A stretch of DNA of 64,000 nt, from NCBI RefSeq assembly GCF_014195485.1, contig NZ_JACIBU010000002.1:372001-436000 (forward strand). Direction: 5' to 3'. The notes under the pieces were generated by a model, which searched no databases, was not told the DNA's origin, and saw only the letters and a list, made by a program, of their open reading frames with translations. This DNA comes from Modestobacter versicolor (lineage in GTDB: Bacteria > Actinomycetota > Actinomycetes > Mycobacteriales > Geodermatophilaceae). Below are positions 26,313 to 35,378 of this stretch, in pieces. The translations under genes and the position numbers were made by a program. Every line of letters starts with the position of its first letter. The first letter of the stretch is position 1.

Positions 26313-26318
26313 ACGTTA
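26313..26318 (-). promoter_or_regulatory. -10 element (TAACGT) of initiator tRNA copy 1
   Basis: TAACGT on the minus strand lies 11 bases before the mature 5' end. The other initiator tRNA gene has TATGGT at exactly the same distance. No clear -35 box is seen. Confidence 0.5.
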
Positions 26319-26350
26319 CCCCAGGCGCGGGGGCGGGTGCGCACGGGCCC

Positions 26351-26893
26351 CTACCGGGGCGACCAGGCCCGCGGCTCGGCCGGCTCCGCCGGGAGCTCCT
26401 GCAGCGGGAGCTGCCACCAGCCCACGTCGTGCCACCGGCCGGCCTTGAACCCCACCGAGCGGTAGACGCCGACCGGGGTGAAGCCCAGCGCGGTGTGCAG
26501 CCCGGCGCTGGCCGGGTTGGGCAGCGCGATCCCGGCGAAGGCGGTGACGTAGCCGAGGTCCCGCAGCACGGGCAGCAGGCGCCCGTACAGCGCCCGGCCG
26601 GTGCCCGCGCCCCGCTCCGCGGCGGACAGGTAGACCGAGCAGTCGACCGACCACCGGTAGGCCGCCCGGCTGCGGTGCTGTCCGCCGTAGGCGTAGCCCA
26701 CGACCCCGCCGTCCCGGCAGGCGACGAACCACGGCAGCCGTGGCTCGGCCGTCATCCGGCGGGCGAACTCCGCGGCGTCCGGCGGGACCGTCTCGAACGA
26801 GGCGACCGAGTCGGTGACGTAGGGGCGGTAGACGGCGGCGATCCCGGCGGCGTCGTCGACGTCGGCCGGGCGGATCTCGGCGGGGACGGGCAC
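26351..26893 (-). CDS. GNAT acetyltransferase, phosphinothricin/methionine-sulfone acetyltransferase-like
   Basis: 180 residues. It begins IRPADVDDAAGIAAVYRPYV, continues with ASFETVPPDAAEFARRM, the acetyl-CoA loop VYLSAAERGAGTGRALY, and ends with GFTPVGVYRSVGFKAGRWHDVGWWQ (read in parts). The VG..R.VGFK.GRW.DV ending is characteristic of the Pat/Bar/MnaT group. Members acetylate phosphinothricin, methionine sulfone or sulfoximine. The GTG at 26893 has TAACCT 7 bases upstream and no ribosome binding site, so a leaderless mRNA is likely. Confidence 0.9.
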   Translation of the reverse strand: MPVPAEIRPADVDDAAGIAAVYRPYVTDSVASFETVPPDAAEFARRMTAEPRLPWFVACRDGGVVGYAYGGQHRSRAAYRWSVDCSVYLSAAERGAGTGRALYGRLLPVLRDLGYVTAFAGIALPNPASAGLHTALGFTPVGVYRSVGFKAGRWHDVGWWQLPLQELPAEPAEPRAWSPR

Positions 26894-26900
26894 GGGCGGC

Positions 26901-26906
26901 AGGTTA
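26901..26906 (-). promoter_or_regulatory. Candidate -10 element (TAACCT) for the leaderless GNAT gene
   Basis: TAACCT on the minus strand lies exactly 7 bases before the GTG at 26893. Confidence 0.45.
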
Positions 26907-26932
26907 GCGACCCGCCGCCCGTGCCCGAGCCC

Positions 26933-29059
26933 TCACGCCGCCGCCAGCGCCTCGGTCAGCAGCGTCACGAGCGCCTCGAGCTGGACGTCGGCCGAGGGGG
27001 TCAGCTCCTCGTCGGAGCCGTCCAGCGCCCGGGCCGCCAGCCCCGCCTTGGTGTCGATCAGCTCGGCGATCCGGGCGTCGATGGTCTGCGCGGCGATGAT
27101 CCGCCACGCGGTGACCGGTTCGGTCTGCCCGATGCGGTGGCTCCGGTCGATCGCCTGGGTCTGCTCGGCCGCGGTCCAGGACAGCTCGGCGAGCACCAGG
27201 TTGGAGGCCACCTGCAGGTTGAGCCCGACGCCGGCCGCGGTCAGCGAGCACACCGCCACCGCGACGTCCGGGTCGTTGGTGAAGGCGTCGATGTTCCGCT
27301 GCCGCGCCCCGGGGGTCTGCTCACCGCGGATGGAGGCGAACTTCACCCCCTGCTTGGTGAACGTCTCCTCGGCCGTGTCCATCACGTCGATGTGCTTGGC
27401 GAAGAAGACCACCTTGCCGGCGCTGCGAGCCAGCTGCGCTGCGTAGTCGGCGGCCAGCGACGCCTTGGCCTCCCCGATGCGGCGCATCATGCTGAAGACG
27501 TTCTCGCCGGCCTTGGTCGACGTCGCGTCCTTGAGCTCCCACCGCGCCACCTGGCGCACCAGGTCGGCGTCGATGCCCTCGACCTCGGTGGCCGACGAGC
27601 GGGCGGCCAGCGCGGACTCGTAGCGGGACACCAGCCGCCGGGCGAGGCTGCGCTCCGCCGCCCGGATCGAGCGGCCGGCGGCACCCTCGAGCTCGACCGG
27701 CAGGTCGGCGATGCGGCGGGCGGGGATGTCCGACGCCACGTCGACCTTGCGGCGCCGGACGATGCCCTGGTCGATGACGCACTGGCGGGCGGCGGCGTAG
27801 AAGCCCGGGTCGGCCGGGGTCAGACCGGCGTCCTCCAGGCACTCCATGAGGCGGCCGAGCGGCTTGCCGTCGTCGATCCAGCCGAGGAACTGCCAGATGG
27901 CCCGGAAGTCCTCGATGTCGTTGATCAGCGGCGTGCCGGTGAGCGCCATGAGCAGCGGGCTGGTGCGCCGGGCCCGGATGCGCTCGGAGAGCTCCAGCAC
28001 GTGCTGCGAGCGCTGCGAGGACCGGTTCTTGATGAAGTGGGCCTCGTCGACGACCATCCCACCGAAGCCGAAGTCGCCGATCCAGCCCACGTGCCGGTCG
28101 AGCACCTCGTAGTTGACGACGACGATGTCGGCGAAGGCGTCGATCGTCTCCCCGTCGCCCTGGATCACCGTGGTCCGGCGGTGCGGGGTCCAGCGGGCCG
28201 CCTCGCGGGCCCAGTTGGTCTTGACGACGTTCGGCACGACCACCAGCAGCGGGTACGCGCTCGCCGCCTCGGCCGACAGCAGCGCCTGGGCCGTCTTGCC
28301 CAGCCCCGGCTCGTCGGCCAGCAGGAACGTGCGGTGGCCGGCGGCGGCCGCGGCGACGAGCTGGCCCTGGTGCTGCATCAGCTCCTGGCCGGCCGGGGTG
28401 AAGCGGGTGGTCGGGAAGGGCAGGTCCATGCAGGCCTTGGCGCCGCCGCCGGCGCGCTCGAAGGAGCTCAGCAGCGGCCCGAGCAGCTCCCAGCCGGCCA
28501 GCCGGCGCGGGCGGGCCGTGCTGGGCCGGGCGGCGGAGAAGTCGGGGGCGAGGAAGGGGTTGGCCAGCTGCCGGGAGACGACCGACTGCGGCACGACCCG
28601 GTGCTCGGGAGCGGCCGGGGCGGCCGCGGGCTGCACCGGCGCGACCTCCTCGGGCGGCGCCTCGTTGCCGACCGCGCGCAGCATGTCCTGCTTGAGCGCC
28701 CGGGCGGCGTCGGAGACGACGGCGTCCTCGGCCAGCAGCGCGAGCAGCGCGGGGTCGCGGACGGCGGTCTTGGCCAGGATGGTCGCGATGCCGTCCAGGC
28801 GCTTGAGCTGCTCGGTGCGGTGGGTCTCGCTGCTGCTGGCGTCGGCGCGGACCCGGGCGTGCTCCTCGCGCAGCAGCAGGGCCACGACCTGGAACTTGGT
28901 GCGGGCCGAGGGCGTCACCGGCCCGCGCTGGGCGGCCGCCTCGACCTCGCGGACGGTGCGGGCGAGCACCGAGATGGTGTCGCCTCGTTCCCGGCCGCGC
29001 CGCTGGTCCTTCGGCGCGGTGCGGCGGGTGCCCGTCGCGGGCTGGCCTCGTCGGGCCAC
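26933..29059 (-). CDS. SNF2-family DEAD/DEAH ATPase (helicase-like)
   Basis: 708 residues. A basic, Arg/Lys-rich N-terminus (about 230 residues) precedes the motor. Walker A is ADEPGLGKTAQALL; motif II is VVDEAHFIKN; motif III is LMALTGTPLIND. The second RecA lobe has VVFFAKHIDVMDTAEETF, TAAGVGLNLQVASNLVL and motif VI DRSHRIGQTEPV, the SNF2 signature. No SWIM or nuclease domain is visible. SNF2 ATPases translocate on duplex DNA to remodel protein-DNA complexes; the bacterial role is usually repair or transcription recycling. The GTG at 29059 follows AAGGAGG; the frame upstream lacks similarity. Confidence 0.9.
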   Translation of the reverse strand: MARRGQPATGTRRTAPKDQRRGRERGDTISVLARTVREVEAAAQRGPVTPSARTKFQVVALLLREEHARVRADASSSETHRTEQLKRLDGIATILAKTAVRDPALLALLAEDAVVSDAARALKQDMLRAVGNEAPPEEVAPVQPAAAPAAPEHRVVPQSVVSRQLANPFLAPDFSAARPSTARPRRLAGWELLGPLLSSFERAGGGAKACMDLPFPTTRFTPAGQELMQHQGQLVAAAAAGHRTFLLADEPGLGKTAQALLSAEAASAYPLLVVVPNVVKTNWAREAARWTPHRRTTVIQGDGETIDAFADIVVVNYEVLDRHVGWIGDFGFGGMVVDEAHFIKNRSSQRSQHVLELSERIRARRTSPLLMALTGTPLINDIEDFRAIWQFLGWIDDGKPLGRLMECLEDAGLTPADPGFYAAARQCVIDQGIVRRRKVDVASDIPARRIADLPVELEGAAGRSIRAAERSLARRLVSRYESALAARSSATEVEGIDADLVRQVARWELKDATSTKAGENVFSMMRRIGEAKASLAADYAAQLARSAGKVVFFAKHIDVMDTAEETFTKQGVKFASIRGEQTPGARQRNIDAFTNDPDVAVAVCSLTAAGVGLNLQVASNLVLAELSWTAAEQTQAIDRSHRIGQTEPVTAWRIIAAQTIDARIAELIDTKAGLAARALDGSDEELTPSADVQLEALVTLLTEALAAA

Positions 29060-29277
29060 GGACTCCTCCTCCTTGACGCGCGGCACGGGTGCCGCGCGGG
29101 GTGCCGCACACGGTCGTGCGGTCGGGCCGGTGGACGGCGCGGGACGCGGCCGGGCGGCTGCTCCGCGGCGCGACCCGGCCCCTCCGGGTCTGCGAACGGT
29201 CGACGCCCGGGGCCGGACGGCCCGCCGCCCACGCGATCCGCGGCCCGGACGGTGCCGGTGCGATGGTCGCACGAACG

Positions 29278-29312
29278 GGAACGGCCCTCACAGTGACTGT
29301 GAGGGCCGTTCC
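29278..29312 (-). terminator. Strong hairpin terminator after initiator tRNA copy 2
   Basis: A perfect 16-bp stem (29278-29293 with 29297-29312) and a 3-base loop begin 3 bases beyond the tRNA 3' end. The stem sequence is unrelated to that behind copy 1. Confidence 0.8.
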
Positions 29313-29315
29313 AGG

Positions 29316-29392
29316 TGGTAGCGGGGGCAGGATTTGAACCTGCGACCTCTGGGTTATGAGCCCAGCGAGCTACCGAGCTGCTCCACCCCGCG
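29316..29392 (-). tRNA. tRNA-fMet (initiator, anticodon CAT), copy 2
   Basis: 77 bases with encoded CCA, identical to copy 1 except for two positions that form one T-stem base pair (G-C here, A-U in copy 1). It shares the unpaired C1-U72 and the three G-C pairs in the anticodon stem. Confidence 0.95.
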
Positions 29393-29403
29393 TCGGTAGA
29401 CCA

Positions 29404-29409
29404 ACCATA
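29404..29409 (-). promoter_or_regulatory. -10 element (TATGGT) of initiator tRNA copy 2
   Basis: TATGGT on the minus strand lies 11 bases before the mature 5' end, the same spacing as the -10 box of copy 1. Confidence 0.5.
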
Positions 29410-29469
29410 CCCCACCTCCGCGCGGTGCTGCCGAGGGGGCGGTCACGGACCCGCGGCCGCCCCCTCGGC

Positions 29470-32400
29470 TCACCCGGTCGGGCTCGCCGGCGCGCTCTGC
29501 CCCGACGCGGCCTGGTAGGCCTCGATCGCGGCCTGCAGGTCGGCCTGGGCCCGCCCGATGCCCTCGAAGTCACCGCTGCGCTGGGCCTCCGCCAGGGCGG
29601 ACAGCGCGTCGTTGATGTCGGTGACGGCGGCGTCCAGCGACGGGCTCTCGCCCGCCCCGCCCTCGTCGGCCGGGGCCTCGGTGCTCGGGCCGGCCGGGTC
29701 CGACGGCGGTGTGGTCGTCGGGTCGGGCACCGGCGCCGGAGTGCCGCCGGTCCCGCTGTCGGCCGCCGCGTCCCCGGCCCCGTCGCCGAAGACCTGGTCG
29801 AGCGCCTCGGCGAAGGTGTCGCCGTAGCCCACCCGGTCGCCGTAGTTGACCAGCACCTTCTGCAGCAGCGGGAACGAGTTCTCCGCGGTGCCCTGCACGT
29901 ACAGCGGCTCGACGTACAGCAGGCCGCTGGTGCCGATCGGCAACGTGAGGAGGTTGCCGAACACCGCCTGCGAGCTGGAGCTGTCGAACAGGGTCAGGTC
30001 GGGTCTGACCTCGCTGTTGGTGTTGAACGACTGGAACACCTGCCGCGGCCCGCGGAACTGGGTGTTCCCGGGCAGCTGCAGCACCTGCATCTCGCCGTAG
30101 GTCTCCGGGTCGCTGGAGACCGAGACGTAGGCCGACAGGTTCTCCCGGTTCAGCGCGTTGAGCGCACTGGTCAGCTGGAAGGTGGAGTTGGGCTCCCCCA
30201 CCCGCTGGGACAGCACGTAGTACGGCGGCTGGTTGTCGGCGGTGTTCTCCGTCGGGTCGCTGGGGACCTGCCAGAAGTCGTTGGCGTTGTAGAAGTCCGA
30301 CGGGTTGTCCACGTGGTACTGGGTGAGGACGTCCCGCTGCAGCTTGAACAGGTCCTCCGGGTACCGGAAGTGGCTGCGCAGCTCGTCGCTGATCTCGCTC
30401 GCCGGCTCGATGGTGCCCGGGAACGCCTTCATGAACGTCTGCAGGACCGGGTCGTCGTCCTCGAAGGCGTACAGCGTCACCGTGCCGTCGCCGGCGTCGA
30501 CCGTGGCCTTGACCGAGTTGCGGACGTAGTTGACCTGGTCGTTGGGCAGCGCGGACGTGCCGGCACCGGTCAGGGAGTCGGTGGTCGCCTCGCCCAGGCT
30601 CTGCAGCGCGGAGTAGGGGTAGGCGTCCGAGGTCGTGTAGGCGTCGACGATCCAGACCACCCGCCCGTCGACCACGGCCGGGTACGGGTCGCCGTCGACC
30701 TGCAGGTACGGCGCGACCTTCTCCACCCGGTCCCGGGGGTCGCGGACGTAGAGCACCTTGGAGTTGTCGTTGACCGCACCGGAGAGCAGGAAGTTCCGCT
30801 CGCGGTAGTAGATGGCGTAGGTCAGCTGCCGGAAGAAGCTGCCGATCGACACCCCGCCCTCACCGTCGTAGGTGTTGTTGACCTGGCCCTCGGAACCGCT
30901 CTGCGGCCGGTCGAACTCCCGCGGCGAGGCGCCCTCGGGCGCGCCGACCACCGAGTACTCGTCGGTGCCGTTCACGTTGAGCAGCTCGCCGTAGTAGATG
31001 CGCGACTGCTCGACGTCGATGTTGCCGCTGGTGGGCAGGTCACCGGTGGTGAAGTTCGGCTCGCCGCCGCCCTCGCCGGAGACGACCTGGTTGGCCGGCG
31101 CGGCGACGAAGCCGTTGCCGTGGGTGTAGACGGTGTGCTGGTTGATCCAGTTCGTCTGGTTGCCCGACAGCGCGGAGGAGTCGAGCTCGCGGACGGCGAC
31201 GACGTAGTCCTGGGTCACGCCGTTCGCGTCGGTGTAGCGGTCGATGTCCAGCGTCTCCGGGAAGCCGTAGACGTTGCGGATCTGCTGCCGGGCCAGGAAC
31301 GTCGGCTGGAGCACGTTGGGGTCCAGCAGCCGGGCGTTGGAGATGGTGCCGGCGTCCCCGGCCAGGTCGGCCGGGCTGGGGGTGGCGGTGCTCTCGCCCG
31401 CGTCGGTGCCGGTGTCGTCGCCGGCCTCGCCCGAGTCGTCGTCCGCGGCGCCGTCGTCACCGGAGTCGGTGCCGTAGTCGACGAACTGGACGTCGGAGAG
31501 GTCGTAGGCGTCGCGGGTCGACTGGATCGCCCGCTCGATGTACGCCGCCTCCCGCTGGTCGGCGGAGGGCCGGACGACGAACTGCTGCATGATCGCCGGG
31601 AAGGCGACGCCGATGACCAGGCTGGAGAACAGCAGCAGCACGAGCGCGGCGGCCGGGAGCACGGTGTTGCGGAAGAAGATGTTGGCGAAGAACGCGATCG
31701 CGCAGATCGCCGCGACGAACACGAGGATGTTCTTCGCCGGCAGCAGCGCGTTGACGTCGGTGTAGGACGCCCCGGTGAAGACGTTGCCCCGGCCGGAGTA
31801 GACGGTGCCGTACCGGTCCAGCCAGTAGGCGACCGACTTCAGCGCGAGGAAGACGCCCAGCAGCACCGACAGCTGGACCCGGGCGGCCCCGCTGAGCTTC
31901 TGACCCGGGGTCTGCAGCCGCAGGCCGCCGAAGACGTAGTGGGTGAGCAGCGACCCGATCAGCGCGAGCAGCACGATCGCGAAGCCGAAGCCCAGCACCA
32001 GCCGGTAGAAGGGGTAGTCGAAGACGAAGAAGGAGATGTCCAGGCCGAACTCGGGGTCGGTCCGGCCGAAGTCCGTGGAGTTGCGGAAGGTCAGCCAGGT
32101 CTGCCAGCTGCCCTGCGCGGTGAAGCCGGCGAACAGGCCCAGCACCACCCCGACGGCGGTGAGCACCAGCTTGCGGCGGGGCTCGAGGGACTGGCGGTAG
32201 CGCTCGAGGTTCTGCTGCTCCAGCGACATCGGCCGGAACGTGGGGCGGAACCGGTAGGCGAGGTGGATCGCCAGGGCCACGAGCCCGCCGGTGGCCAGCC
32301 CGGCCACGGCGAACAGCAGGGCCCGGGTCTGGATCTCGGTCCAGAAGACCTCGGTGTAGTTGGTCTCGTCGAACCAGAGGTAGTCGACGTAGACGTTGGT

Positions 32401-32508
32401 CAGCGTGCCGACGACGGTGAACAGCACGAGCAGCACGGCGACGACGCCGATGACCAGCTTGGCGCGCCGGGACAGCGTCGGCACCGGCACGGGGGGCCGC
32501 ATGGCCAC
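29470..32508 (-). CDS. UPF0182 family large membrane protein
   Basis: 1012 residues. Seven transmembrane segments lie in the first ~330 residues, the first being KLVIGVVAVLLVLFTVVGTL. A very large extracytoplasmic part follows with family blocks such as NEVRPDLTLFD-like and PGNTQFRGPRQVFQSFN. An acidic, low-complexity stretch (about residues 345-375, DDGAADDDSGEAGDDTGTD) interrupts it. The C-terminus is a Pro/Thr-rich linker and a helix (ALSALAEAQRSGDFEGIGRA). The function is unknown; the M. tuberculosis counterpart Rv3193c has the same neighbours. GTG at 32508 has AGGAG at 7 bases and is preferred to the ATG two codons later. Confidence 0.93.
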   Translation of the reverse strand: MAMRPPVPVPTLSRRAKLVIGVVAVLLVLFTVVGTLTNVYVDYLWFDETNYTEVFWTEIQTRALLFAVAGLATGGLVALAIHLAYRFRPTFRPMSLEQQNLERYRQSLEPRRKLVLTAVGVVLGLFAGFTAQGSWQTWLTFRNSTDFGRTDPEFGLDISFFVFDYPFYRLVLGFGFAIVLLALIGSLLTHYVFGGLRLQTPGQKLSGAARVQLSVLLGVFLALKSVAYWLDRYGTVYSGRGNVFTGASYTDVNALLPAKNILVFVAAICAIAFFANIFFRNTVLPAAALVLLLFSSLVIGVAFPAIMQQFVVRPSADQREAAYIERAIQSTRDAYDLSDVQFVDYGTDSGDDGAADDDSGEAGDDTGTDAGESTATPSPADLAGDAGTISNARLLDPNVLQPTFLARQQIRNVYGFPETLDIDRYTDANGVTQDYVVAVRELDSSALSGNQTNWINQHTVYTHGNGFVAAPANQVVSGEGGGEPNFTTGDLPTSGNIDVEQSRIYYGELLNVNGTDEYSVVGAPEGASPREFDRPQSGSEGQVNNTYDGEGGVSIGSFFRQLTYAIYYRERNFLLSGAVNDNSKVLYVRDPRDRVEKVAPYLQVDGDPYPAVVDGRVVWIVDAYTTSDAYPYSALQSLGEATTDSLTGAGTSALPNDQVNYVRNSVKATVDAGDGTVTLYAFEDDDPVLQTFMKAFPGTIEPASEISDELRSHFRYPEDLFKLQRDVLTQYHVDNPSDFYNANDFWQVPSDPTENTADNQPPYYVLSQRVGEPNSTFQLTSALNALNRENLSAYVSVSSDPETYGEMQVLQLPGNTQFRGPRQVFQSFNTNSEVRPDLTLFDSSSSQAVFGNLLTLPIGTSGLLYVEPLYVQGTAENSFPLLQKVLVNYGDRVGYGDTFAEALDQVFGDGAGDAAADSGTGGTPAPVPDPTTTPPSDPAGPSTEAPADEGGAGESPSLDAAVTDINDALSALAEAQRSGDFEGIGRAQADLQAAIEAYQAASGQSAPASPTG

Positions 32509-32541
32509 GGTCGGTCTCCTGTCTTTCCTTCGACCTACGAG

Positions 32542-32566
32542 GTGGCCGGCCCGGTGAACCGGCCAC
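32542..32566. terminator. Weak hairpin upstream of the UPF0182 gene
   Basis: GTGGCCGG at 32542-32549 pairs with CCGGCCAC at 32559-32566. It lies in the 193-base gap between the PDZ-protease stop and the UPF0182 start and could terminate the former or structure the leader of the latter. The rest of the gap shows nothing I can name. Confidence 0.35.
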
Positions 32567-32701
32567 GTGAGCACGACCGCGGGGGCTCGGACACCCCCGG
32601 AGACGGAGGGGCCGGACCACGGGTCCGTTCCCTCAACTGTTCCCGGCGGCGGCGGGTTCCCGGCCGTGCCACAAGCAGACCACGGCTCGCTGACAGGGAG
32701 G

Positions 32702-33724
32702 TCAGCAGGAGGCCGGGGTCCTCCCGGCACGCAGGTCCGCGAGCGCGGTCAGCGCGTCGTCGAGCGTCGCGACCCGGGCCATCGGCAGCCCCGGCTGGGG
32801 GTTCTGCGACGCCTCGGCGCAGTTGTCGGCGGGCACCAGGAAGAGCTCCGCGCCGATCTCCCGGGCGGCGACCATCTTCAGCGGGATGCCGCCGATCGGG
32901 CCGACCGCACCCTCGGCGTCGATGGTGCCGGTGCCGGCGACGACGGCGCCCTCGGTCAGGTCGGTGTCGCCGACGAGGTCGATGATGCCCAGGGTCAGCA
33001 TGAGGCCGGCCGACGGGCCGCCGACGTCGTCGACCTCGATGTCCACGTCGAACGGGGCGTACGGCGTCTGCAGCACCAGCACCCCGAGCGCGGACCCGCC
33101 GCCCTGCGCCGCGGCGCCGGTGGTCACGGTGCCCGAGCCCGGCTGGCCCCGCCGGGTGTAGGTGACCGGCACCGTCGACCCGGCCGGGACCCCGGCGAGT
33201 GCGGCGGTCAGCGCGTCCTGGTCCGGCGTCGGGACGCCGTTGACCGACTCGATCGCGTCGCCGGCCGCCAGCTGCCCCTCCGAGGGCGAGTCGTCGGTGA
33301 GGTCCTGGACCACGACCCGCTCCGGGTACCCGAGCTCGGCCAGCGCCGCACCGCGGGCGGACTGCTCGGAGGTGAGGAAGGCCTCCCGGTTCTGCTGCTG
33401 GGTCTCCTCCACCGACTGGTCGGAGGGGTACACCTGCTCGCGCGGGACGACGGTGACCTCGCTGTCGAACCAGCCCTGCACCGCCCCGACCAGGGTCAGC
33501 GGCCGCTGCGGGATGCCCACCGTGGTCAGGTTCAGGTTGCCCGAGGTGTCGTTGGGCTCGCGCCCGGAGACCGAGATGATCGGGGTGCCGTCGATGTCGC
33601 CCAGCGTGTTGTAGGTCGGCCCGGGCACCTGCGCGACGTAGGGCACCGGCAGCAGCGCGCCGAGCACGCCGAAGAGCACCAGCAGCACCGTCCCGGTGAC
33701 CAGGACGGTGGTCCGACGACTCAC
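32702..33724 (-). CDS. PDZ domain-containing Lon-like serine protease (YlbL type)
   Basis: 340 residues. One N-terminal transmembrane anchor (VLVTGTVLLVLFGVLGALL) is followed by VPYVAQVPGPTYNTLG, a PDZ domain (about 150-215, LAAGDAIESVNGVPTPDQD) and an S16-type protease domain. The catalytic dyad is Ser in DVGGPSAGLMLTLG (about 235) and Lys in GIPLKMVAAREIGA (about 281). The active site faces the cell surface. Substrates are unknown. The GTG has GAGGAGG upstream. It is the counterpart of Rv3194c and is divergent from the zincin gene. Confidence 0.93.
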   Translation of the reverse strand: MSRRTTVLVTGTVLLVLFGVLGALLPVPYVAQVPGPTYNTLGDIDGTPIISVSGREPNDTSGNLNLTTVGIPQRPLTLVGAVQGWFDSEVTVVPREQVYPSDQSVEETQQQNREAFLTSEQSARGAALAELGYPERVVVQDLTDDSPSEGQLAAGDAIESVNGVPTPDQDALTAALAGVPAGSTVPVTYTRRGQPGSGTVTTGAAAQGGGSALGVLVLQTPYAPFDVDIEVDDVGGPSAGLMLTLGIIDLVGDTDLTEGAVVAGTGTIDAEGAVGPIGGIPLKMVAAREIGAELFLVPADNCAEASQNPQPGLPMARVATLDDALTALADLRAGRTPASC

Positions 33725-33933
33725 GACTCCTCCTCGCGGGGTCGGCCCCCCGCGACCGGCCGCCCGGCGTCGGCGGCTGGAGATCGGCGGCGGGTGGCCG
33801 CGACGGGCGCACCCGTCGAACGGCGAGCGTAGGTGACCCACCCGTGGAACTCCCTGGCACCGGGTTCGCCGAGGGCGGACGCGTCCTGCCCGGACCGGCC
33901 GCTCAGCGGGCGGTCAGCGGGGTCGCGCGCGTC

Positions 33934-33939
33934 TACGGT
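33934..33939 (+). promoter_or_regulatory. Candidate -10 element (TACGGT) for the leaderless zincin gene
   Basis: TACGGT lies 6 bases before the ATG at 33946, and no ribosome binding site intervenes. Confidence 0.45.
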
Positions 33940-33945
33940 GGGTGC

Positions 33946-35325
33946 ATGAGCGATCTTCCCTTCGGCTTCGGGCTCCCCGACCGCGACCCCGAGAAGCGGG
34001 GCGAGCCCGGGCAGGGCGGCGGGCCCGCCGGCAACGACCCGTTCGGCCTCGGCGCGCTGTTCGGGTCGATGGGCGGGGTGGGCCCCGGCGGCGGTGACCC
34101 GGCCGACCTGCTGGGCAAGATGCCGCTGTTCGCCGAGCTGCAGAAGCTGATGAGCTGGTCGGGCGGTCCGGTCAACTGGGACCTCGCCCGGCAGGGCGCG
34201 ATCAGCCAGCTCGCGCCGGGCCACCAGCCGACGTCGGCCGCCGAGCAGGCCGCCGTCTCCGAGGCGCTGCGGCTGGCCGACCTGTGGCTGGACCAGGTCA
34301 CCGAGCTGCCCTCGGGCATCGACCGCGGCCTGGCGTGGTCGCGGGTGGAGTGGGTCGAGCAGACGCTGCCCGCCTGGACCGCGCTGATCGACCCGCTGGC
34401 CGAGCGGGTGGTCGCCGCGATGACCAGCGCGCTGCCCGCCGAGGCCGCCCAGGTGGCCGGGCCGCTGGCCGGGATCATGAGCCAGATGGGCGGCGTGATG
34501 TTCGGCGCCCAGGTCGGCCAGGCGCTGGCCAAGCTCGCCGACGAGGTCACCACCAGCACCGACGTCGGCCTGCCCCTGGGGCCCAAGGGCGCCGGCGTGC
34601 TCGTGCCGCAGAACGTGACCGCCTTCGGCGAGGGCCTGGACCGCCCCGAGGACGAGGTCCGGCTGTTCCTCGCCCTGCGCGAGGCCGCCCACCAGCGCCT
34701 GTTCGCGCACGTGCCGTGGCTGCGCCAGCAGCTGACCGACGCCGTGCACGCCTACGCCCGCGGCATCCACGTCGACCGCGAGGCGATCCAGCGCGGCCTC
34801 GACGAGGCGATGGGCGGCATGGAGGGCGGGCTGGACCCCAACGACCCGGAGAGCATCCAGCGGTTGCTGGGCAGCGGGGTCCTGGAGCCCGAGGAGACCC
34901 CCGAGCAGCAGATGGCGCTGCGCCGGCTGGAGACCCTGCTGGCCCTGGTCGAGGGCTGGGTGGACAGCGTGGTGTCGGCCGCGGCCGGTGAGCGCCTGCC
35001 GGGCCACTCCGCGCTGGCCGAGACGATGCGCCGCCGCCGCGCCTCCGGTGGGCCGGCCGAGCAGACCTTCGCCACGCTGGTCGGCCTGGAGCTGCGCCCG
35101 CGCCGGCTGCGCGACGCCAGCACGGTGTGGGGCGCGATGGCCCAGCAGCACGGTGCCGCCGAGCGCGACCGGCTCTGGTCGCACCCGGACCTGCTGCCGA
35201 CCTCCGAGGACCTCGACGAGCCGCTGGACTTCGTCGCACGCCAGGGCGCGGCGGACGCGTTCGGCGAGCTCACCGACGGCATGGACGGCACCCCGGACGG
35301 CGACGAGCCCACACCTCAGGGCTGA
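33946..35325 (+). CDS. Zinc-dependent metalloprotease-like protein (DUF2342, zincin family 2)
   Basis: 459 residues. A Gly/Pro-rich N-terminus (MSDLPFGFGLPDRDP...) leads into the family core: LMSWSGGPVNWDLARQGA, GVMFGAQVGQALAKLADEV and LREAAHQRLFAHVPWLRQQL, the last being the divergent metal-binding helix, which lacks a canonical HExxH. LVGLELRPRRLRDASTVWGAM closes the domain. Proteins of this type are annotated as zincins from structure, but activity is unproven. Counterpart of Rv3195. A strong hairpin follows the stop. Confidence 0.9.
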   Translation: MSDLPFGFGLPDRDPEKRGEPGQGGGPAGNDPFGLGALFGSMGGVGPGGGDPADLLGKMPLFAELQKLMSWSGGPVNWDLARQGAISQLAPGHQPTSAAEQAAVSEALRLADLWLDQVTELPSGIDRGLAWSRVEWVEQTLPAWTALIDPLAERVVAAMTSALPAEAAQVAGPLAGIMSQMGGVMFGAQVGQALAKLADEVTTSTDVGLPLGPKGAGVLVPQNVTAFGEGLDRPEDEVRLFLALREAAHQRLFAHVPWLRQQLTDAVHAYARGIHVDREAIQRGLDEAMGGMEGGLDPNDPESIQRLLGSGVLEPEETPEQQMALRRLETLLALVEGWVDSVVSAAAGERLPGHSALAETMRRRRASGGPAEQTFATLVGLELRPRRLRDASTVWGAMAQQHGAAERDRLWSHPDLLPTSEDLDEPLDFVARQGAADAFGELTDGMDGTPDGDEPTPQG

Positions 35326-35330
35326 GCGAG

Positions 35331-35377
35331 GGCCCCTTCCTCCCCGCCACGCGCTGCGCTCGCGGGTGGAAGGGGCC
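35331..35377. terminator. Bidirectional hairpin terminator
   Basis: GGCCCCTTCC (35331-35340) pairs perfectly with GGAAGGGGCC (35368-35377). It fills the gap between the convergent stops of the zincin (35325) and YgjP-like (35379) genes. Confidence 0.8.
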
Positions 35378-35378
35378 G

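Noticed and set aside
26225-29392. Elongator tRNA-Met assignment.
   Set aside because: The unpaired C1-U72 and three consecutive G-C pairs in the anticodon stem mark initiators.
29356-32985. A 1209-codon plus-strand frame opposite UPF0182.
   Set aside because: Low-complexity translation antisense to a well-supported membrane protein; an artefact of GC bias.
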